Shown here piece after piece: positions 1 to 11,500 of a stretch of DNA of 64,000 bases. This DNA is from Thelonectria olida (Eukaryota > Ascomycota > Sordariomycetes > Hypocreales > Nectriaceae), in NCBI GenBank assembly GCA_020736575.1, contig JAGPYM010000002.1, positions 496,001 to 560,000 on the forward strand, written 5' to 3'. A model generated the notes under the pieces. That model saw only the letters and a program-made list of their open reading frames with translations. It was not told the origin of the DNA and made no database searches. The translations under genes and the position numbers were made by a program. How positions within the stretch are numbered: position 1 is the stretch's first letter; the number at the start of each line of letters is the position of its first letter.

Positions 1-80
1 AAAAAAGAAAAAGGCAAAAAGGAAAACATACAACAGCGAGGATTCCCCGGTCGTCACCGACCCGAGTACTAGTTCGCCGC

Positions 81-145
81 TTCTCAGCTTAACGTGCGGG
101 GAGCAGACGGGACCCAGTGTTTTCTAAGAGCTATGGTCGTATGTA
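81..145 (+). repeat. Dispersed direct repeat, copy 1
   Basis: This 65-bp segment aligns without gaps to 6778-6842 at an offset of 6697. The core, from about 98 on, has GGGAGCAGACGGGACCCAGT here against GGGAGCACACGGGGCCTAGT there. It is followed in both copies by a near-identical GTTTTCTAAGAGCTATGG run. Several of the differences are C/T or A/G transitions. Homology fades at both ends, so it is either a short dispersed element or the edge of a larger decayed repeat. No coding content is recognised. Confidence 0.75.
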
Positions 146-619
146 CGGGAGACTGTCACAAACTCCGCCGAAGACCACGAGCGACATCTTAGTGTCAGGG
201 GAAGGGCATTCCACCAGACAAAGTGCTTCTGCAGCCGTTCAATTATCGACGCAAGCCGTCGCCGCCACACATCCACCGTGTCTTGGGGTGAAAGCCGCTC
301 TTCAAATTCAGCCAGGGGGTTGCGGCGCCCAAACTTTTTCAAGTTGGGCGACCAAGCCTGCAAACCACAGTCAACCAACAAACCAACTACACCCCCGGCG
401 CCAAGAGCACCCTCTCATTATACCGAAACTAACATGAAGTAATTGAAACCGAAGAAGATGCACTACGTAGTCACTATCATTCTCTGGATTTCCCCCGCCC
501 CTTTTCCCATTGTTTCTTTCCAAGGCCAGATCTGCATGCAATGTATCAAAGAGAGCTAATTACAGACGGAGTCGTTTCTTCCATTCACAAACATACTGCG
601 ATTGGATATCCAACTCATG

Positions 620-1140
620 CCGTTTTAACAGGCCACATATAACCGTCCCTGATGGTAATCGTCGTCGTCACCTGCGTCCTGACCGGAAAGGGAACTTTCC
701 AGTCGTGGTTGGGTCCTATGCAGTAGGCGTTGCCGACGATAAGCTTATCTGAATACGTCTCGGCGCTGGTGCCTAGCCTAGTATTCACTATGAGAAGTAA
801 GTTAATATTAATTGCTAAGATCATGCAGATGCAAGCGCATAAGTCGTTTTTAGTCGCGATATACCACCCGACCGGCCGTAGCGCTCCGTCGTGCCCCTGG
901 GAACCGTGGCGCCCGCGGGAGCGGCGATTTTATTGACACACTCGGGCCCAACCCAGGGGTTGTAGAGCACCACGTCGTCCTCGCGCAGCTGGTTAACTGC
1001 GCTAGACTCAAGGGGAAAGCAGTCATCGCTGGTGCGCAGCGTGTAGGTGCGGTTATAGGCTGGCGGCATGTAGATCTTGGTGCCGGGTTTAACGGTGGCG
1101 GTAATACTGCAGTTGGGCAGACGGTCTGCCTGTCAAATTA
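620..1140 (-). pseudogene. LysM-domain protein remnant
   Basis: The minus-strand frame reading down from about 1140 gives a fungal LysM signature. It has CSITATVKPGTKIYMPPA, then TYTL, then DDC, then a VVLYNPWVGPEC segment typical of the second half of a LysM repeat with the linker seen in fungal tandem-LysM proteins. Further down, in another frame (about 615-750), VGNAYCIGP resembles the end of another LysM unit. The pieces lie in different frames and no start, signal peptide or continuous frame is visible, so this is read as a decayed gene. LysM proteins bind chitin oligomers and are secreted in the fungal families known. The assignment rests on motif recall, not on a search. Confidence 0.5.
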
Positions 1141-1269
1141 GTCTCTCGCTTACGGTAGCAACTTGCCTGAAATGTTCGAAAAGGCTGAATCCCATGTCAA
1201 GAATGAGTTGCAACCAACAAACTTCACTACCAAATTGCCAATTCTACTCAATTTGCTAAAAGCTCAAAT

Positions 1270-2180
1270 GCTGGCTACACAAAGCTAGAGTGCAAGTACA
1301 CGTCCGGCAGCAAGAAGAGGTCATGCACCGCCGAGATCAGTGTCATCCTCAACTCGGAGACTGACGATGCCATGGCGCCAAGGCAACGCTGTACAAGAAG
1401 GAAGCTGTCAAAAAACGTAAACTACGAGACCACCGAGTGGGTGGGTGGCCTGTGACGACAAGGAAACGTTCAAGCTCAAGGCTGACTTTGCGAGAGGACA
1501 GTGCCTCGGAGGCCTGATGGTCTGGGCCGTCTCTCACGACACCAAGGACGCCAAGTATACGGCTGCACTAGCAGAGGCAGCCAATAGAAAGTTTGTAGCT
1601 GCTCTTCCGGCCACGGACGATCGTCTTTCGACGATAAGGGCCAAGCGCCCGTAGTGCAAATGGACCAACTGTGGCGAACGTGAGTGACTTCTAAAGGAAG
1701 ACTTGATAGAAAGGACACAATGGCTGACACGTTTAGAATTCCCGTCTGGATGGCTTTGCGTTCCTCGTCGCGACGGAGGCGAGCGAAAAGATGAGTATAT
1801 GATGGACGAACAGGGCTGTAACGGCATCAGTTACCACCAGCTCTGCTGTCCACCCGGCGAGACTGTGCCCACATGCGGCTGGTATGTTGACCTGCTACAC
1901 GGGCACCTCGGATCATCGGAAGTCCAAGAGATCGCTCTCATTTCGCTCGACACACTTCCGTATTCTACTGCTCATGACGGTATCGCTCCCATCTCCCCCC
2001 GTGGCTTGCAGAAGCGCAACAAAGATAAGGCACTTTATCAAAAGCACGATTGAAGGCACAGTTCCGGGCGGTTTCAAGTCCACCTTTGGTGCTATCGACC
2101 CTACGTTCTGGACCGTAACCGCATTCCATTTTCTTCCAATAAATATACAGACTATTGGTAATGTTCCGGGGCAGTTTTAA
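1270..2180 (+). pseudogene. GH18 chitinase C-terminal remnant
   Basis: The most telling piece, at about 1448-1600, reads DDKETFKLKADFARGQCLGG followed by LMVWAVSHDT. This is the conserved end of the catalytic barrel of fungal subgroup-C GH18 chitinases (YDD..TFKLKADFA...CLGG.MVWA.SHDT). Downstream, in a different frame (about 1750-1885), come FPSGW, then GCNGISYHQLCCPPGETVPTCGWY, the cysteine-rich tail that follows in these enzymes (shown here as separate short motifs: SYHQLCCPP and VPTCGWY). Upstream frames 1270-1440 carry broken pieces. Frame changes and in-frame stops show the copy is dead, and the catalytic DxxDxDxE region is absent. It lies beside LysM remnants, and LysM genes are common neighbours of subgroup-C chitinases. 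Confidence 0.65.
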
Positions 2181-4617
2181 GCTAACAACTTAAGTAGGTT
2201 GGCCCTATCCCTCACCGCCCAAGAGGGGTCTTCAGCCGTGTATGATTTACTACTCCATTGCCTTGGTCTATTTAACTATTATTCCTATTCAAGTCTTGCG
2301 AGGAGTCTAGCATAGACGATCATTGGCTCGTTCTACCCACCTGAGCTGAAGCAAACTCAAGATTCGAATTCGATAGCAGGAGACATAAGTGTGTATAGGC
2401 GTGGGACTAGTGCTAATTAAAAATGGAATATCATAGAACACTATTCAAGGCAATATTGCTTAATGCCATATTGCAGATAAACCCGTCTCCATGCAGAGGC
2501 GGATGAATTAACTAACTAGACTAAGGCCGCACATGCACGAAGGCGTTTTCTCCTAAGCCCGACGCGACACCATCACTCTAGTCCTGTTATGCATGAAGCT
2601 GAAGGGATGATCATAGATGATTGGGTGGTAGATGCCGTCTAGCTATATCAGCACCTTCATAAGCAGACCTTGGTAATGTTGTAAAGTCAATAAGTATGAG
2701 GCTGGTTAGTGGGCGTCATCTTGACAAAGTTGCTCATCCCATCTCACGAACCTTGACACCCAAACCTCTTAAATTGACTTCCGAGAATTCAAATGACGTT
2801 AATTGTAGCATGCTGCTCCTTGGGAAGAGGGCAGCATAATCCAGGCAACTATTCGGGACGTCCTGGATATACTAGACTAACGAATTGAGTTAGCTATGTG
2901 AATAAGATATCTTCTTGTTAGAAGCGCTGTTGTCAATACGAATTGTACTGGCTGGGGTAAGAGAATGCCCTTGTTGGGATTGCTCAGCATGACCTGTCGA
3001 AGTATATCATTGTACAAGCAGCACTAACTACACAGCACTGCCGAGTCCTCATGGGCTGGCCAAAGCTGCTCTTCACTGATTTTGCCCCTTGCCGAACATT
3101 ATTATCAGTCCTTATCCACCATCTCCCGCTTCCCTTTGCAAGTTATTCCTGGCAAACACTGCTCCTCCTAGGTCGATTCTCTTTCACCCTTCCCACTATA
3201 CAATCACTTCGCCCATTGTCTGAAGACTGTGATGCAATACCTCCGAATTCCACTCCCTCTTATGTCACCCCAGTCTATCGAAGCTGTAGCCCTCGAATCG
3301 CGCCTATGTTTTGCTTGAAATGCATAGCCAATCTTTGGTGGGCTCGAAATGTTTCAACGCCAGCAGCAAGAACTGGATGCAGTTGCTGTATTTATTATAC
3401 AACTAAATCACGTTGATGGGCTTTTTTAGCATCCATCTAGAAATGACATCGGGGGAGTAGAAGATGAGGGTTCTTGAGAAACTATTGATAAAGCCGACGT
3501 CTCTAATGAGAGATTTGGACATGACTGATAATTTGGGAGGGGCTATGATTCTTGACTTGTCGTTGGTTTCGCCAGGATCGGCAGCAGAGAACAGGCTTGA
3601 GTCAAGTTATTGCAGGGGACGATAAGAAAAGATTCTAGAGTGGACGGGTGATTAACCACGTGAACTTGATTCGCCGTATGCGCCCTATTGGACCGGGTAA
3701 CTTGGCCATGTTGGTCTTTGTTTCACAAGTCCCTTGTCCTATTAATTTGTTCTTCTTCATTTGGAATTTGCTCCTTGCCCGCTGGACTTATCATAACAGA
3801 CCCCGCGCGATCAGTCCCTTGCGTCGATACAACCAGCCCCTTGCCGACCTCCACTCAGTCGTGCCTCTCTTCCTATACGCGTATAATAGGCCGTGTTTCG
3901 GCCTGAGCGGAACGAATAGATTTGAAATCGCCAACGCGAGACCGAGACCGAAGCAGCCTACTTTAATACACTTCAGCCACTTCACTAAATATATACCGCA
4001 ACATGCAGTACGCTTATCCAATTAATGGTTCGCTTCTTTTAGAATTTGGTCCTTGAATCAAGTTATGAGATACCGCTTCGAGCTGTGCCGAATTCCGAGT
4101 AAATCTTGTGTCTCCCAGAGCGAAACCGAGATACCGCCCCACAAAGCCATCCGAAGTGCGTGCTTGGCCGAGTGCCCGTTTGAGATTATCACGATGAGCT
4201 CTTGGCGATGCTTTCTCTTCTGCCTGGCCAAGATGTGGCATTTGCAGATCTGATTACTATCCTTCCGGGTTGCTTCAAGTATTATTTGACATCTACAGTA
4301 CTTCCCTTGAAAATGAAATGACGCGGAAGAATTCGATGCGAGAGTTGAAGAGCATGTCGTATTCCCAAAGATCACGACTGCTCACTATGTACCAAGTGGG
4401 TACAAGGTCCGCGGAAACTAACACGGCGATCCTGCGGTCGCATGATTGCATACGAGACCACCAGCATTCTAGTTATAACTATACCTGCCTTGTCTCAAAA
4501 CATTTAAGACGACTTCTGTGCCCCGGCTGATAGCGCTTTGTTTTCTTTTCTTCTCTCCTCTTTGTTTGTAGCCTTACCTAGCTAGACCTTGTCAATAAAC
4601 CCATCCAACCACTCGAC
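2181..4617. other. Gene-free stretch
   Basis: No open frame here carries a recognisable domain, and the few frames above 100 codons (3051-3416, 3648-4025, 4058-4375 minus) look random. The base composition is more AT-rich than around the coding genes. No transposon ends or tandem repeats were seen by eye. Confidence 0.5.
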
Positions 4618-5529
4618 ATGCCTACCTTGCAGACGCACAACGGCTACCCGCTATGGCGGTATATCCCATCCTTACCAGCGGCCATAGTCTTCGCCGCCAT
4701 ATTTGGACTGCTCACAGCAGCACATTGCTGGAGGCTTTTCCGTCATCGAATGTGGTTCTGCATTCCCTTCATTGTCGGCGGCTTTTGTGAGTACTCGTCC
4801 ACTCTGTTTATTCACGCCCATGACTAACACCATCTAGTTGAGGTCATCGGCTACGCTGGCAGAGCAGCAGCATACGACGCGACGGGCAAGCTCATCCCAT
4901 ATGTTATCCAGTCCATCTTCCTCCTCATCGCCCCGATCCTCTTTGCCGCCTCCCTCTACATGACGCTCAGCCGTGTCATCCGATCCGTTCACGGCGAAGC
5001 CTACTCGATGATCGCTCCACGGTGGCTCACACGAATCTTCGTTTTCGGAGATGTATTCAGCTTCATTGTTCAGTCGAGCGGTGCAGGCCTGCGCGTCCAG
5101 GCTGGTTCTAAAAACAGCGACATTGACCCGAATCTGGGATCAAACGTTATCGTTGGCGGTCTGGTTCTGCAGATTGTCATTTTCGCCATCTACATCGTTA
5201 CAGCTGTACGATTCCACTCCAGATTCAAGAAAGATCCGGCCGCCCAAGCCTTGGATATCCCATGGGAGGGAAGCTTGACCATGATTTACTTGACGTCGAC
5301 ATTAATCATCTTGCGAAATATCTACCGCGTCGTAGAGTATGGAATGGGCAGCGATGGATATTTGTTGGGTCATGAGTGGCCGACATATGTCTTCGACGCC
5401 GCCTTAATGATGCTCACCATGATGATCTTCTTCTGGCGATATCCGAGTCAGCTGAAGACGTCGACGGATGGCGATTCTCATGAAATGAAGCCGCGCTCGG
5501 AACAGGGAGAGGGCAATGTGGTTGTGTAA
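4618..5529 (+). CDS. RTA1-like lipid-translocating exporter family membrane protein
   Basis: There are two exons, 4618-4786 and 4838-5529, with a 51-nt GTGAGT...TAG intron and a phase-1 junction restoring GGF-FEVIGYAGR. The product is 286 aa. It has about seven hydrophobic segments, including the FEVIGYAGRA block in the second membrane segment, and QSSGAG in the fourth/fifth-segment region. Both are hallmarks of the RTA1 family (yeast Rta1/Rsb1/Pug1 relatives). The family consists of 7-TM fungal proteins linked to resistance to toxic compounds and export of sphingoid bases; the substrate of this member is unknown. The C-terminal 30 residues are hydrophilic and acidic (SHEMKPRSEQGEGN), as expected for a cytosolic tail. 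The gene stands alone, 1.4 kb from the tRNA. Confidence 0.92.
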
Positions 5530-5842
5530 AGAGATGCTAGTTGAGGTTATGCTGGTTCTGCTTAGTAGATATGGGGGTGTTATCGGATGGATTGAAATGA
5601 CACTGAGGATCGTAGCTAGATGAAAAGAGGAAGCAATCAAGTATACGAACAAACATGAAACATTCGTCGATCACAAGCGAGACATGTTCACATTGCCCCC
5701 AAGAGCAATATTGTCTCACAACGCACAAACAATATGTCCGGGACAAGGCGTGGCTCCATCTTTAACGAGAAGCTTAATTAGACGTAAAAGTGGAAACTTG
5801 CAGCCGGAGGAAGATACACAGTCATCGGGCAAAGCTCGAGAA
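5530..5842. other. 3' flank of the RTA1-like gene
   Basis: No gene seen. This is ordinary non-coding sequence between the stop codon and the first tandem array. Confidence 0.5.
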
Positions 5843-5990
5843 GTTTCACAGCGGCTCTCACAGTAACTCTCTCACAGCGGTTTTCCAAGCAGCGATCTCA
5901 CAGGAGCTTTCTAAGCAGCTTACTCATAGATGTTCTCATACTGCCTAACTCTTAGAGGTTATCACAGTGACTCTCACCAAGATTTTTTAA
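5843..5990 (+). repeat. Degenerate 12-14-bp tandem array (TCTCACAG type)
   Basis: About eleven successive units resemble TTTCACAGCGGC, TCTCACAGTAAC, TCTCTCACAGCGGT, TTTCCAAGCAGCGA and TCTCACAGGAGC. Unit length is 12-14 bp and sequence conservation is moderate, with CTCACAG the best-kept core. No open frame spans it. It lies 560 bp upstream of a second array with a similar period but a different sequence. Confidence 0.6.
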
Positions 5991-6552
5991 GTAATAGTGA
6001 GTATAAGCGCCCACCAAGAAGCTCCAGCTTTGCTCAGCCCCGTCACAGTCCAGACTTGACTGTAATTGCATCACGACCTATGTTATGTTGCCAGCTTGAA
6101 CCAGAATCCCAAAAGACTCCCTGCCATATAATCTGTTACCAGGATCTTGCACAACGATACCTTCTGTGTCGGTAAGCGACTTGAGAATGGCCACAGTTAA
6201 CTTTCCTTACCGTGAGGCCGACTAGGTTAGATTAAGTGATAACTGGCCGTTCTCACCATAATTATAACGACAAACTATGCATTTAGCGGCCTAAACTTGT
6301 CAATTATGGCCAAGAAAGCTGCAAGCGCCACTTCTGCGTCCAACCCTTTTCCCTCCATGTTACGCCAAATTCCAACACGTACCCAGGTACATTCCAATAG
6401 TCCAGATCCCAAACGTAGCAAGCCTCCGTCTCTTACAGGAACCTTATCCTACAACAGCTTTCAGAGCGGTCAATCCACTACTAGTCGGTCTGGCGTTAAC
6501 AGTAGGTAGTAACGGCAGCAGTCAAGGCCGGCAGCTCAATTGCACCCGTTGG

Positions 6553-6772
6553 TGACATCAGTTAACGGCATCTGTCAACGCCAGCAACCAGCAGCGTTAG
6601 TTAACGACATCAGTTAAATGACATCAGTTGATGGCATTAATAAACGCCAGTAGATGAATGACATCAACTTACGGCATCTATTAACGAGGACAGTTGAATG
6701 ACATCGATTAATGGTATCAATAAACGCCAGCAAGTAAATGGCATCAATCAACGGAATCAGACAATGTCATCG
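6553..6772 (+). repeat. Degenerate 13-bp minisatellite (ACATCAGTTAACG type)
   Basis: About sixteen units of 13-14 bp run head to tail. Examples are ACATCAGTTAAATG, ACATCAGTTGATG, GCATTAATAAACG, CCAGTAGATGAATG, ACATCAACTTACG and GCATCTATTAACG. The consensus is close to RCATCARTTAAYG. A higher-order pattern is visible: an ACATC..TTRATG unit, then GYATYAATAAACG, then a CCAGYA..TRAATG unit occurs near 6620-6660 and again near 6690-6740. The array ends just before the second copy of the 65-bp dispersed repeat. Confidence 0.75.
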
Positions 6773-6777
6773 CGTTC

Positions 6778-6842
6778 CTCTCAGTTTGACTCTAGGGGAG
6801 CACACGGGGCCTAGTGTTTTCTAAGAGCTATGGCCGTATGTG
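6778..6842 (+). repeat. Dispersed direct repeat, copy 2
   Basis: This is the second copy of the 65-bp segment at 81-145 and shares the GTTTTCTAAGAGCTATGG core exactly. It sits between the 13-bp minisatellite and the tRNA-Lys gene, ending 95 bp before the tRNA. Confidence 0.75.
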
Positions 6843-6937
6843 CTCGACTTGATGGAGTCTGGGTTCAAGAAGACGAGGCCGGAGCGTGCCGTTGCGCATT
6901 GAAGAACACACACGCGCTTGATGCCCGGACGAAGCAC

Positions 6938-7022
6938 GCCCGGTTAGCTCAATCGGTAGAGCGTGAGACTCTTACAGAGTACACAAATCTCAAGGCTGCG
7001 GGTTCGACCCCCGCATTGGGCT
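6938..7022 (+). tRNA. tRNA-Lys (CUU anticodon) with a 12-nt intron
   Basis: The sequence folds as a cloverleaf. The acceptor arm pairs GCCCGGT (6938-6944) with ATTGGGC (7015-7021), with T as discriminator at 7022. The D-arm contains TAGCTCAATCGGTAGAGC. The anticodon stem pairs TGAGA (6964-6968) with TCTCA (6988-6992), with loop CTCTTA-A. The T-arm is GCGGGTTCGACCCCCGC with a perfect B box. Anticodon CTT (6971-6973) gives lysine. The loop is interrupted after the base 3' of the anticodon by cagagtacacaa (6975-6986), the standard position for nuclear tRNA introns. Confidence 0.95.
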
Positions 7023-7055
7023 GTTCCTATACACATGATCATGATTGAGAAGTGC

Positions 7056-7071
7056 TTTTTTTTTTTTTTTT
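7056..7071 (+). terminator. RNA polymerase III terminator (T16)
   Basis: A run of 16 T residues starts 34 bp after the tRNA-Lys gene. Pol III stops at runs of four or more T, so this is the likely terminator. The gap implies a 3' trailer of about 35-40 nt. Confidence 0.7.
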
Positions 7072-7072
7072 G

Positions 7073-7963
7073 TAGATGGACATCCATCTGTGTTTATGTC
7101 TTCTTTACCATGAGAAGTACTCGGCTATGCTACTCAAGGGTAAATAATAAAGACAAAAAAAGCTACCCATCGGCATCATCTTAATAACTTGTGATGGATT
7201 TAATAGAGGTACTCTAGAGAAGTAACAGTGTGACTTATACATACCCAGCATACAACAGGTGCATAGCCAGGTGGATGTCAGAGTCTTTCACAGTCGTTGA
7301 CCAGATGCTCTGACACAGGGCCAGGGGGAGCTATGCAACCGACTTAAAGCTGATGCGAGCAATTGTTATTTATTAGTGATGACTTCTTGCACTATATGGA
7401 GCGCCATTGGCTTGTAAGGTTAGGTTGTTCATGTTTGCCCCCTGAGCTGTAGTTGTGTGGCCATTATTCAGCACGCTTGCAGCTACAATAACGAAGGCTT
7501 GGCTCTTCCCTAGGTTTCACGGAAACTGGATAGCTTCCCAAGATGATGGGAAAAGTCATCCACCACTGGTGTCCACGTACCAATTCTCTCAGCTAAAGTG
7601 GGATAATATTATTATACTAGTCATTAGGTAAATCGTAACGAAGCTCTTCAAATGCTCTCATACAACGTTGGCCCCATGTCTTACACTCATTCAAAAAACA
7701 TGAACACACCAAAGAGCGACCATCCTAACTCCGCTGCATCCGGAGACTTGCGAGTTTGAAATGCCAAGTCGAAGTTGCAGATGCTTACATATCGGTTTCC
7801 GCTCTCATACCCTTAGTTCCGGCGAAGTTGGGCAACTAAACTAACGTGGCATGATGCGATGCATAGCTCTCCAGGCCCCCCGGGGCTTGTCGACAGCATC
7901 TCCGTCAACTTAGAGTTTGATACACAAACCCCCGATGCTGCATCAACCCCGGAGTCTAAGTCC
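7073..7963. other. Gene-free stretch
   Basis: Nothing recognised. The stretch is AT-rich and has no long frames. It lies between the tRNA and the 3' end of the single-pass membrane protein gene. Confidence 0.5.
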
Positions 7964-8557
7964 TCAATGTAGATGTACAACATTAGGTCGACGAGGATTC
8001 GGAATCGGTAGAGCACGATATGTCGGGAACTTTGGACCTCCGGGGACGCGTTCGGTGACCGGGGGTGGCCACTCGCTCTGCACAGGACTGGGCCGGGCTA
8101 CGGACGGCGCCCGGGGTGTTCGAGGGGTTCTGGGCCAATACCACCTCGGAGGCGGCAGCTGCTCCGGTGCCTCGTCGACGATGTACGAGCTACTGGCGTA
8201 ACTCGAATAGCTGCGTCGATCGCCACGTCTCGCTGCGGGCGGCCGACGCTGACAGCAACAGCACAGGACGACAAAGACTAGGATGAAGACGCCAACGATG
8301 GAGCCCGCGATGGCTCCGATCTGGGCGTCAGTGAGCCCACCTGCGCCGCTGTGATGCTCCGTAGGTATAGCCGTAGTTGTAGCTATAGCTTGGGTTGTAG
8401 GTTCCGGGCCCGCTTCCGCAGAGGCCGTCGCCGGTCCGCCCAGCGTAACGTGCGTCGTGAAGGTGGTATGTCGCCAGGACAGGGTTTGTGTAATGACATG
8501 GACGTCTTGACGAATCGCTAGCGTGTGGGGATGCGGTTCATCTGTCGTTGAGGCCAT
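7964..8557 (-). CDS. Single-pass membrane protein of unknown function
   Basis: The product is 197 aa from the first in-frame ATG (8557); the frame extends further upstream only through a TTG codon. An N-terminal region of about 90 residues rich in Thr, Ala and Pro, with no clear signal peptide, is followed by GLTDAQIGAIAGSIVGVF and a strongly hydrophobic stretch ending in a CCCC run and QRR. The rest is a basic, Pro/Arg/Ser-rich tail (SSYASSSYIVDEAPEQ, repeated TPRTPR). The layout is outer Thr-rich region, one helix with a small-residue GxxxG-like face, then a palmitoylatable Cys cluster and a basic tail. It matches a large class of uncharacterised fungal surface proteins. The missing signal peptide might lie in an unseen upstream exon. 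Confidence 0.6.
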   Translation of the reverse strand: MASTTDEPHPHTLAIRQDVHVITQTLSWRHTTFTTHVTLGGPATASAEAGPEPTTQAIATTTAIPTEHHSGAGGLTDAQIGAIAGSIVGVFILVFVVLCCCCQRRPPAARRGDRRSYSSYASSSYIVDEAPEQLPPPRWYWPRTPRTPRAPSVARPSPVQSEWPPPVTERVPGGPKFPTYRALPIPNPRRPNVVHLH

Positions 8558-11500
8558 GCTTGCGCCGATAGTTTCTGTATAAGCGCCGTCTCTGGGATGT
8601 TTGAAAAGAGGCCGAGACGGAGAATACAACGTCGTTTAAGCTTGCAAGAAATGCCTGTCGTTCCGGAGCCTCGATCCGGCGAAGGCGTTGCCTTTTGTGA
8701 TGTTTTCTGACTGCGGCGCAGGGGGGAACACGTCCCACTTCCTTATCCTCTGGAGGCAGCCATTGCGACCGCGCGTGGGAAAGTCATCTGATGCCATGCT
8801 TGCGACTGTTACTCTGAAGCAAGGTCGTGGTTGGAGGTAAACAACAATATCGCGGTGGGGGGAACACCAGAAGCGGCGTAATGTTCCCAGACGTGCATGT
8901 GAGGGTCACGATTCCAAGGCGCGACGAGGTTAGCTTGGGAGGCTTGGAGCACACAGGGCTCGGTGTTGATCCCCAAACAAGCTGGGAAGAAGTGGGCTCT
9001 GGAAAGGTGTGAAATGTCAGCACCAACGAGGTGGTTGCATGTTGGGGCCAATCGTCACATCGCGCAATGCACGCAAAGGCTTCTATGCAGCCTGGCCACG
9101 CAGGCTTCCAGGCTGAAAGCACGTATGTTGCCTTGTTGGGCGCCTTGCAAGGGGATGGGCACAGTACGCGGACTAGAGGTGAGATGCATGAAGCTATTGC
9201 GAAATATTAGCCGCTGCCAACAACTCGGCGTGTGAGTCGAGTCCAGGGCGACAGCCGAGAGAGCCCCCCAATGGGAGACTTTTGGTAGTATTCCATTGCC
9301 AACGCATCAGCGATGAAGAGATCTGTACGCGCATCGACGTGATGGCCAAGTCCCCAGAAACCATGGCCGATCATGCCTCAAGGACGTCGACCCACTGTCA
9401 CCGCGTCGTCCAAAGTGAGGGGTATTAACCGTCCAGTGTTATCAATCTTTCAAGGTGAGAGTAATCATTGTGCTTCGATGTCAGCTCAGATAGACCCCGG
9501 ACTGAGCCCACATGTCAGCGTCCAAGAGCACCTCAAAATTCGCTGCAGCGCTTGCTTGCTTACAGAAACAAGTTTGGATTTCTTCGCCAGATAACCCACC
9601 TCCGAGAATGTGGATTGGGTACCCCCGGAGGCCGGGCCGTACCGCTTCCAAATTGGGAAGCCGACAAAGCGGGGGGTCTCGGACAAGACGCCCGGAGGTC
9701 GGCCGAGAGCATCTGAGGTTTAAGTATGGGAATTTCCCAGCTTGATGACTACTCTAGGCAGCCACGTTGAGGGCCTGATCTTATCTTCCCCCTTCTCACT
9801 TATCTTCCATACCTACGTCTCATTTGATGAGCCGAATGGTAATGCTCAAGTCTGTCTTACACTTCAAGTTACGAGCAAAGTTCAGAAAGTACATGTCGGT
9901 TACCTATCCCCCAAGAAATTAAATTGAGTGGCCTATGAAGGGTGAGTGTGACAGCTACCTGTCTCTCTCAACGTGGCTGTAACACCCTCGCCGTGAGATC
10001 CGGCGAACTTGTGTGCCGCACCTCATTCATCTCATCTCATAGGGCTGTTCTTGGGATGCTTGCTGCGATCAAAGGTCACCAACCCCCCATCTCAGGGGCA
10101 ATGAAGATCAGTTAGCTAGCCCAATTACGACCTGGCGATCAAATAACACCCTATAGACAGTTGCGATTGCCCTTCGCAAAGTAAAGAAGGGCCATCAAAC
10201 TGTGCAAAGGAGTTGTCAGGGCTCAAGCCCAATGTTAGGCATGGCATGCACTCACCGACACGAAACCTGCGCACAAACTGGGCCACCGCCAAGTGAATTA
10301 GCGAGTGATAGCGTCACTAGAACGCCGCCCGGATCTCGGCAAGGCGCACATGACAGCCCAGGCCGAAGCCAAGCATCTGATGGGGCCCCTTGGGAAGATA
10401 TTTTACACCAAAAAGGCCAACTGGCAAAGCAATCACGAAGTATTCAAAACACGATGGCAATTGTTTTGGATGGCCAGTCTCGGCGCAACTTTACAAAACA
10501 TCCCGTCTGGAAACAAGCTCGACTCAGGTGGTGATGGGGATTTCAGGGTTGCTATTGAGACCTTATTGCACACACCAAGCACCGTGTAAGGAAATCAAAA
10601 TTGAGGTTTCCGAAAACGCGGACCTGAGTAATAAATGCAGTCAGGGCTGGATCTGGAAGGTGGGTGGTTATGTTGTCCTATGAAGATCTCGATTCCAGCC
10701 AAACCAGCCTCCAACCCCGCCAGCTTCCTTGCTTCGTTGTCTTGGGCATTGTCTGTCGTCTTGGCAGGGCCGGTAATTGGCTCGGCAGACGGTGAAGTAG
10801 CATTTTTTTCTGTCTATGGGCATATGCCGTTGGTAATACTGCCGACTTATGCTGCTTGAGGTGACAGACTTTCAAGCCCAGAGTCCAATAACGCTTCGCC
10901 AATTCATGAAGGCATGTCAGAAAATGCCGGACAACTCCGAAAGTGCACATCCAACGCAACAATCGTGGCCCAACAGTCTCCAGTCATCACACACCGACTC
11001 AATGAGAAACGACTTGGACTTTCCCTGGGCTTTTTCACGCCAAGCAGTGTTTCATCAAGCAATACCATTCACTGCTCAATAGTTTGGCCTGGCCTCCGCT
11101 TTTGCAAAGCACTGAGTGAATGATTGGAAAAGCCGGTTATTTTTGCAGAAATGCACAGTCAATAGCCAACTGGCCAAGCTCTTAGGGCAGAGGCCCAATG
11201 CATTGTCAGACCAACAGGCTGAATCAAAGGAGGATGGTGCGCTGACTAGCAGCCAGCTGAGCCTCACTCTCCTCCGCTGTCAGACGGGAAACTGACGAGA
11301 GCAATGGTGAATGAAGAATTGAATGCGCATTGCGCGGGTGATGTTTTTTTCTATTGTGTAAAATGGCGTAGCAGCTACAAGCCGCCGCAAATAAAAAGAG
11401 AAAGAAAGAAAAGAAGATATTTAACAATACGTTTTACTGAATCATAACAGTCCCCCATGCGTAGTATCTCGTCAGTACGCACGCACTACGTGCAGCAGTA

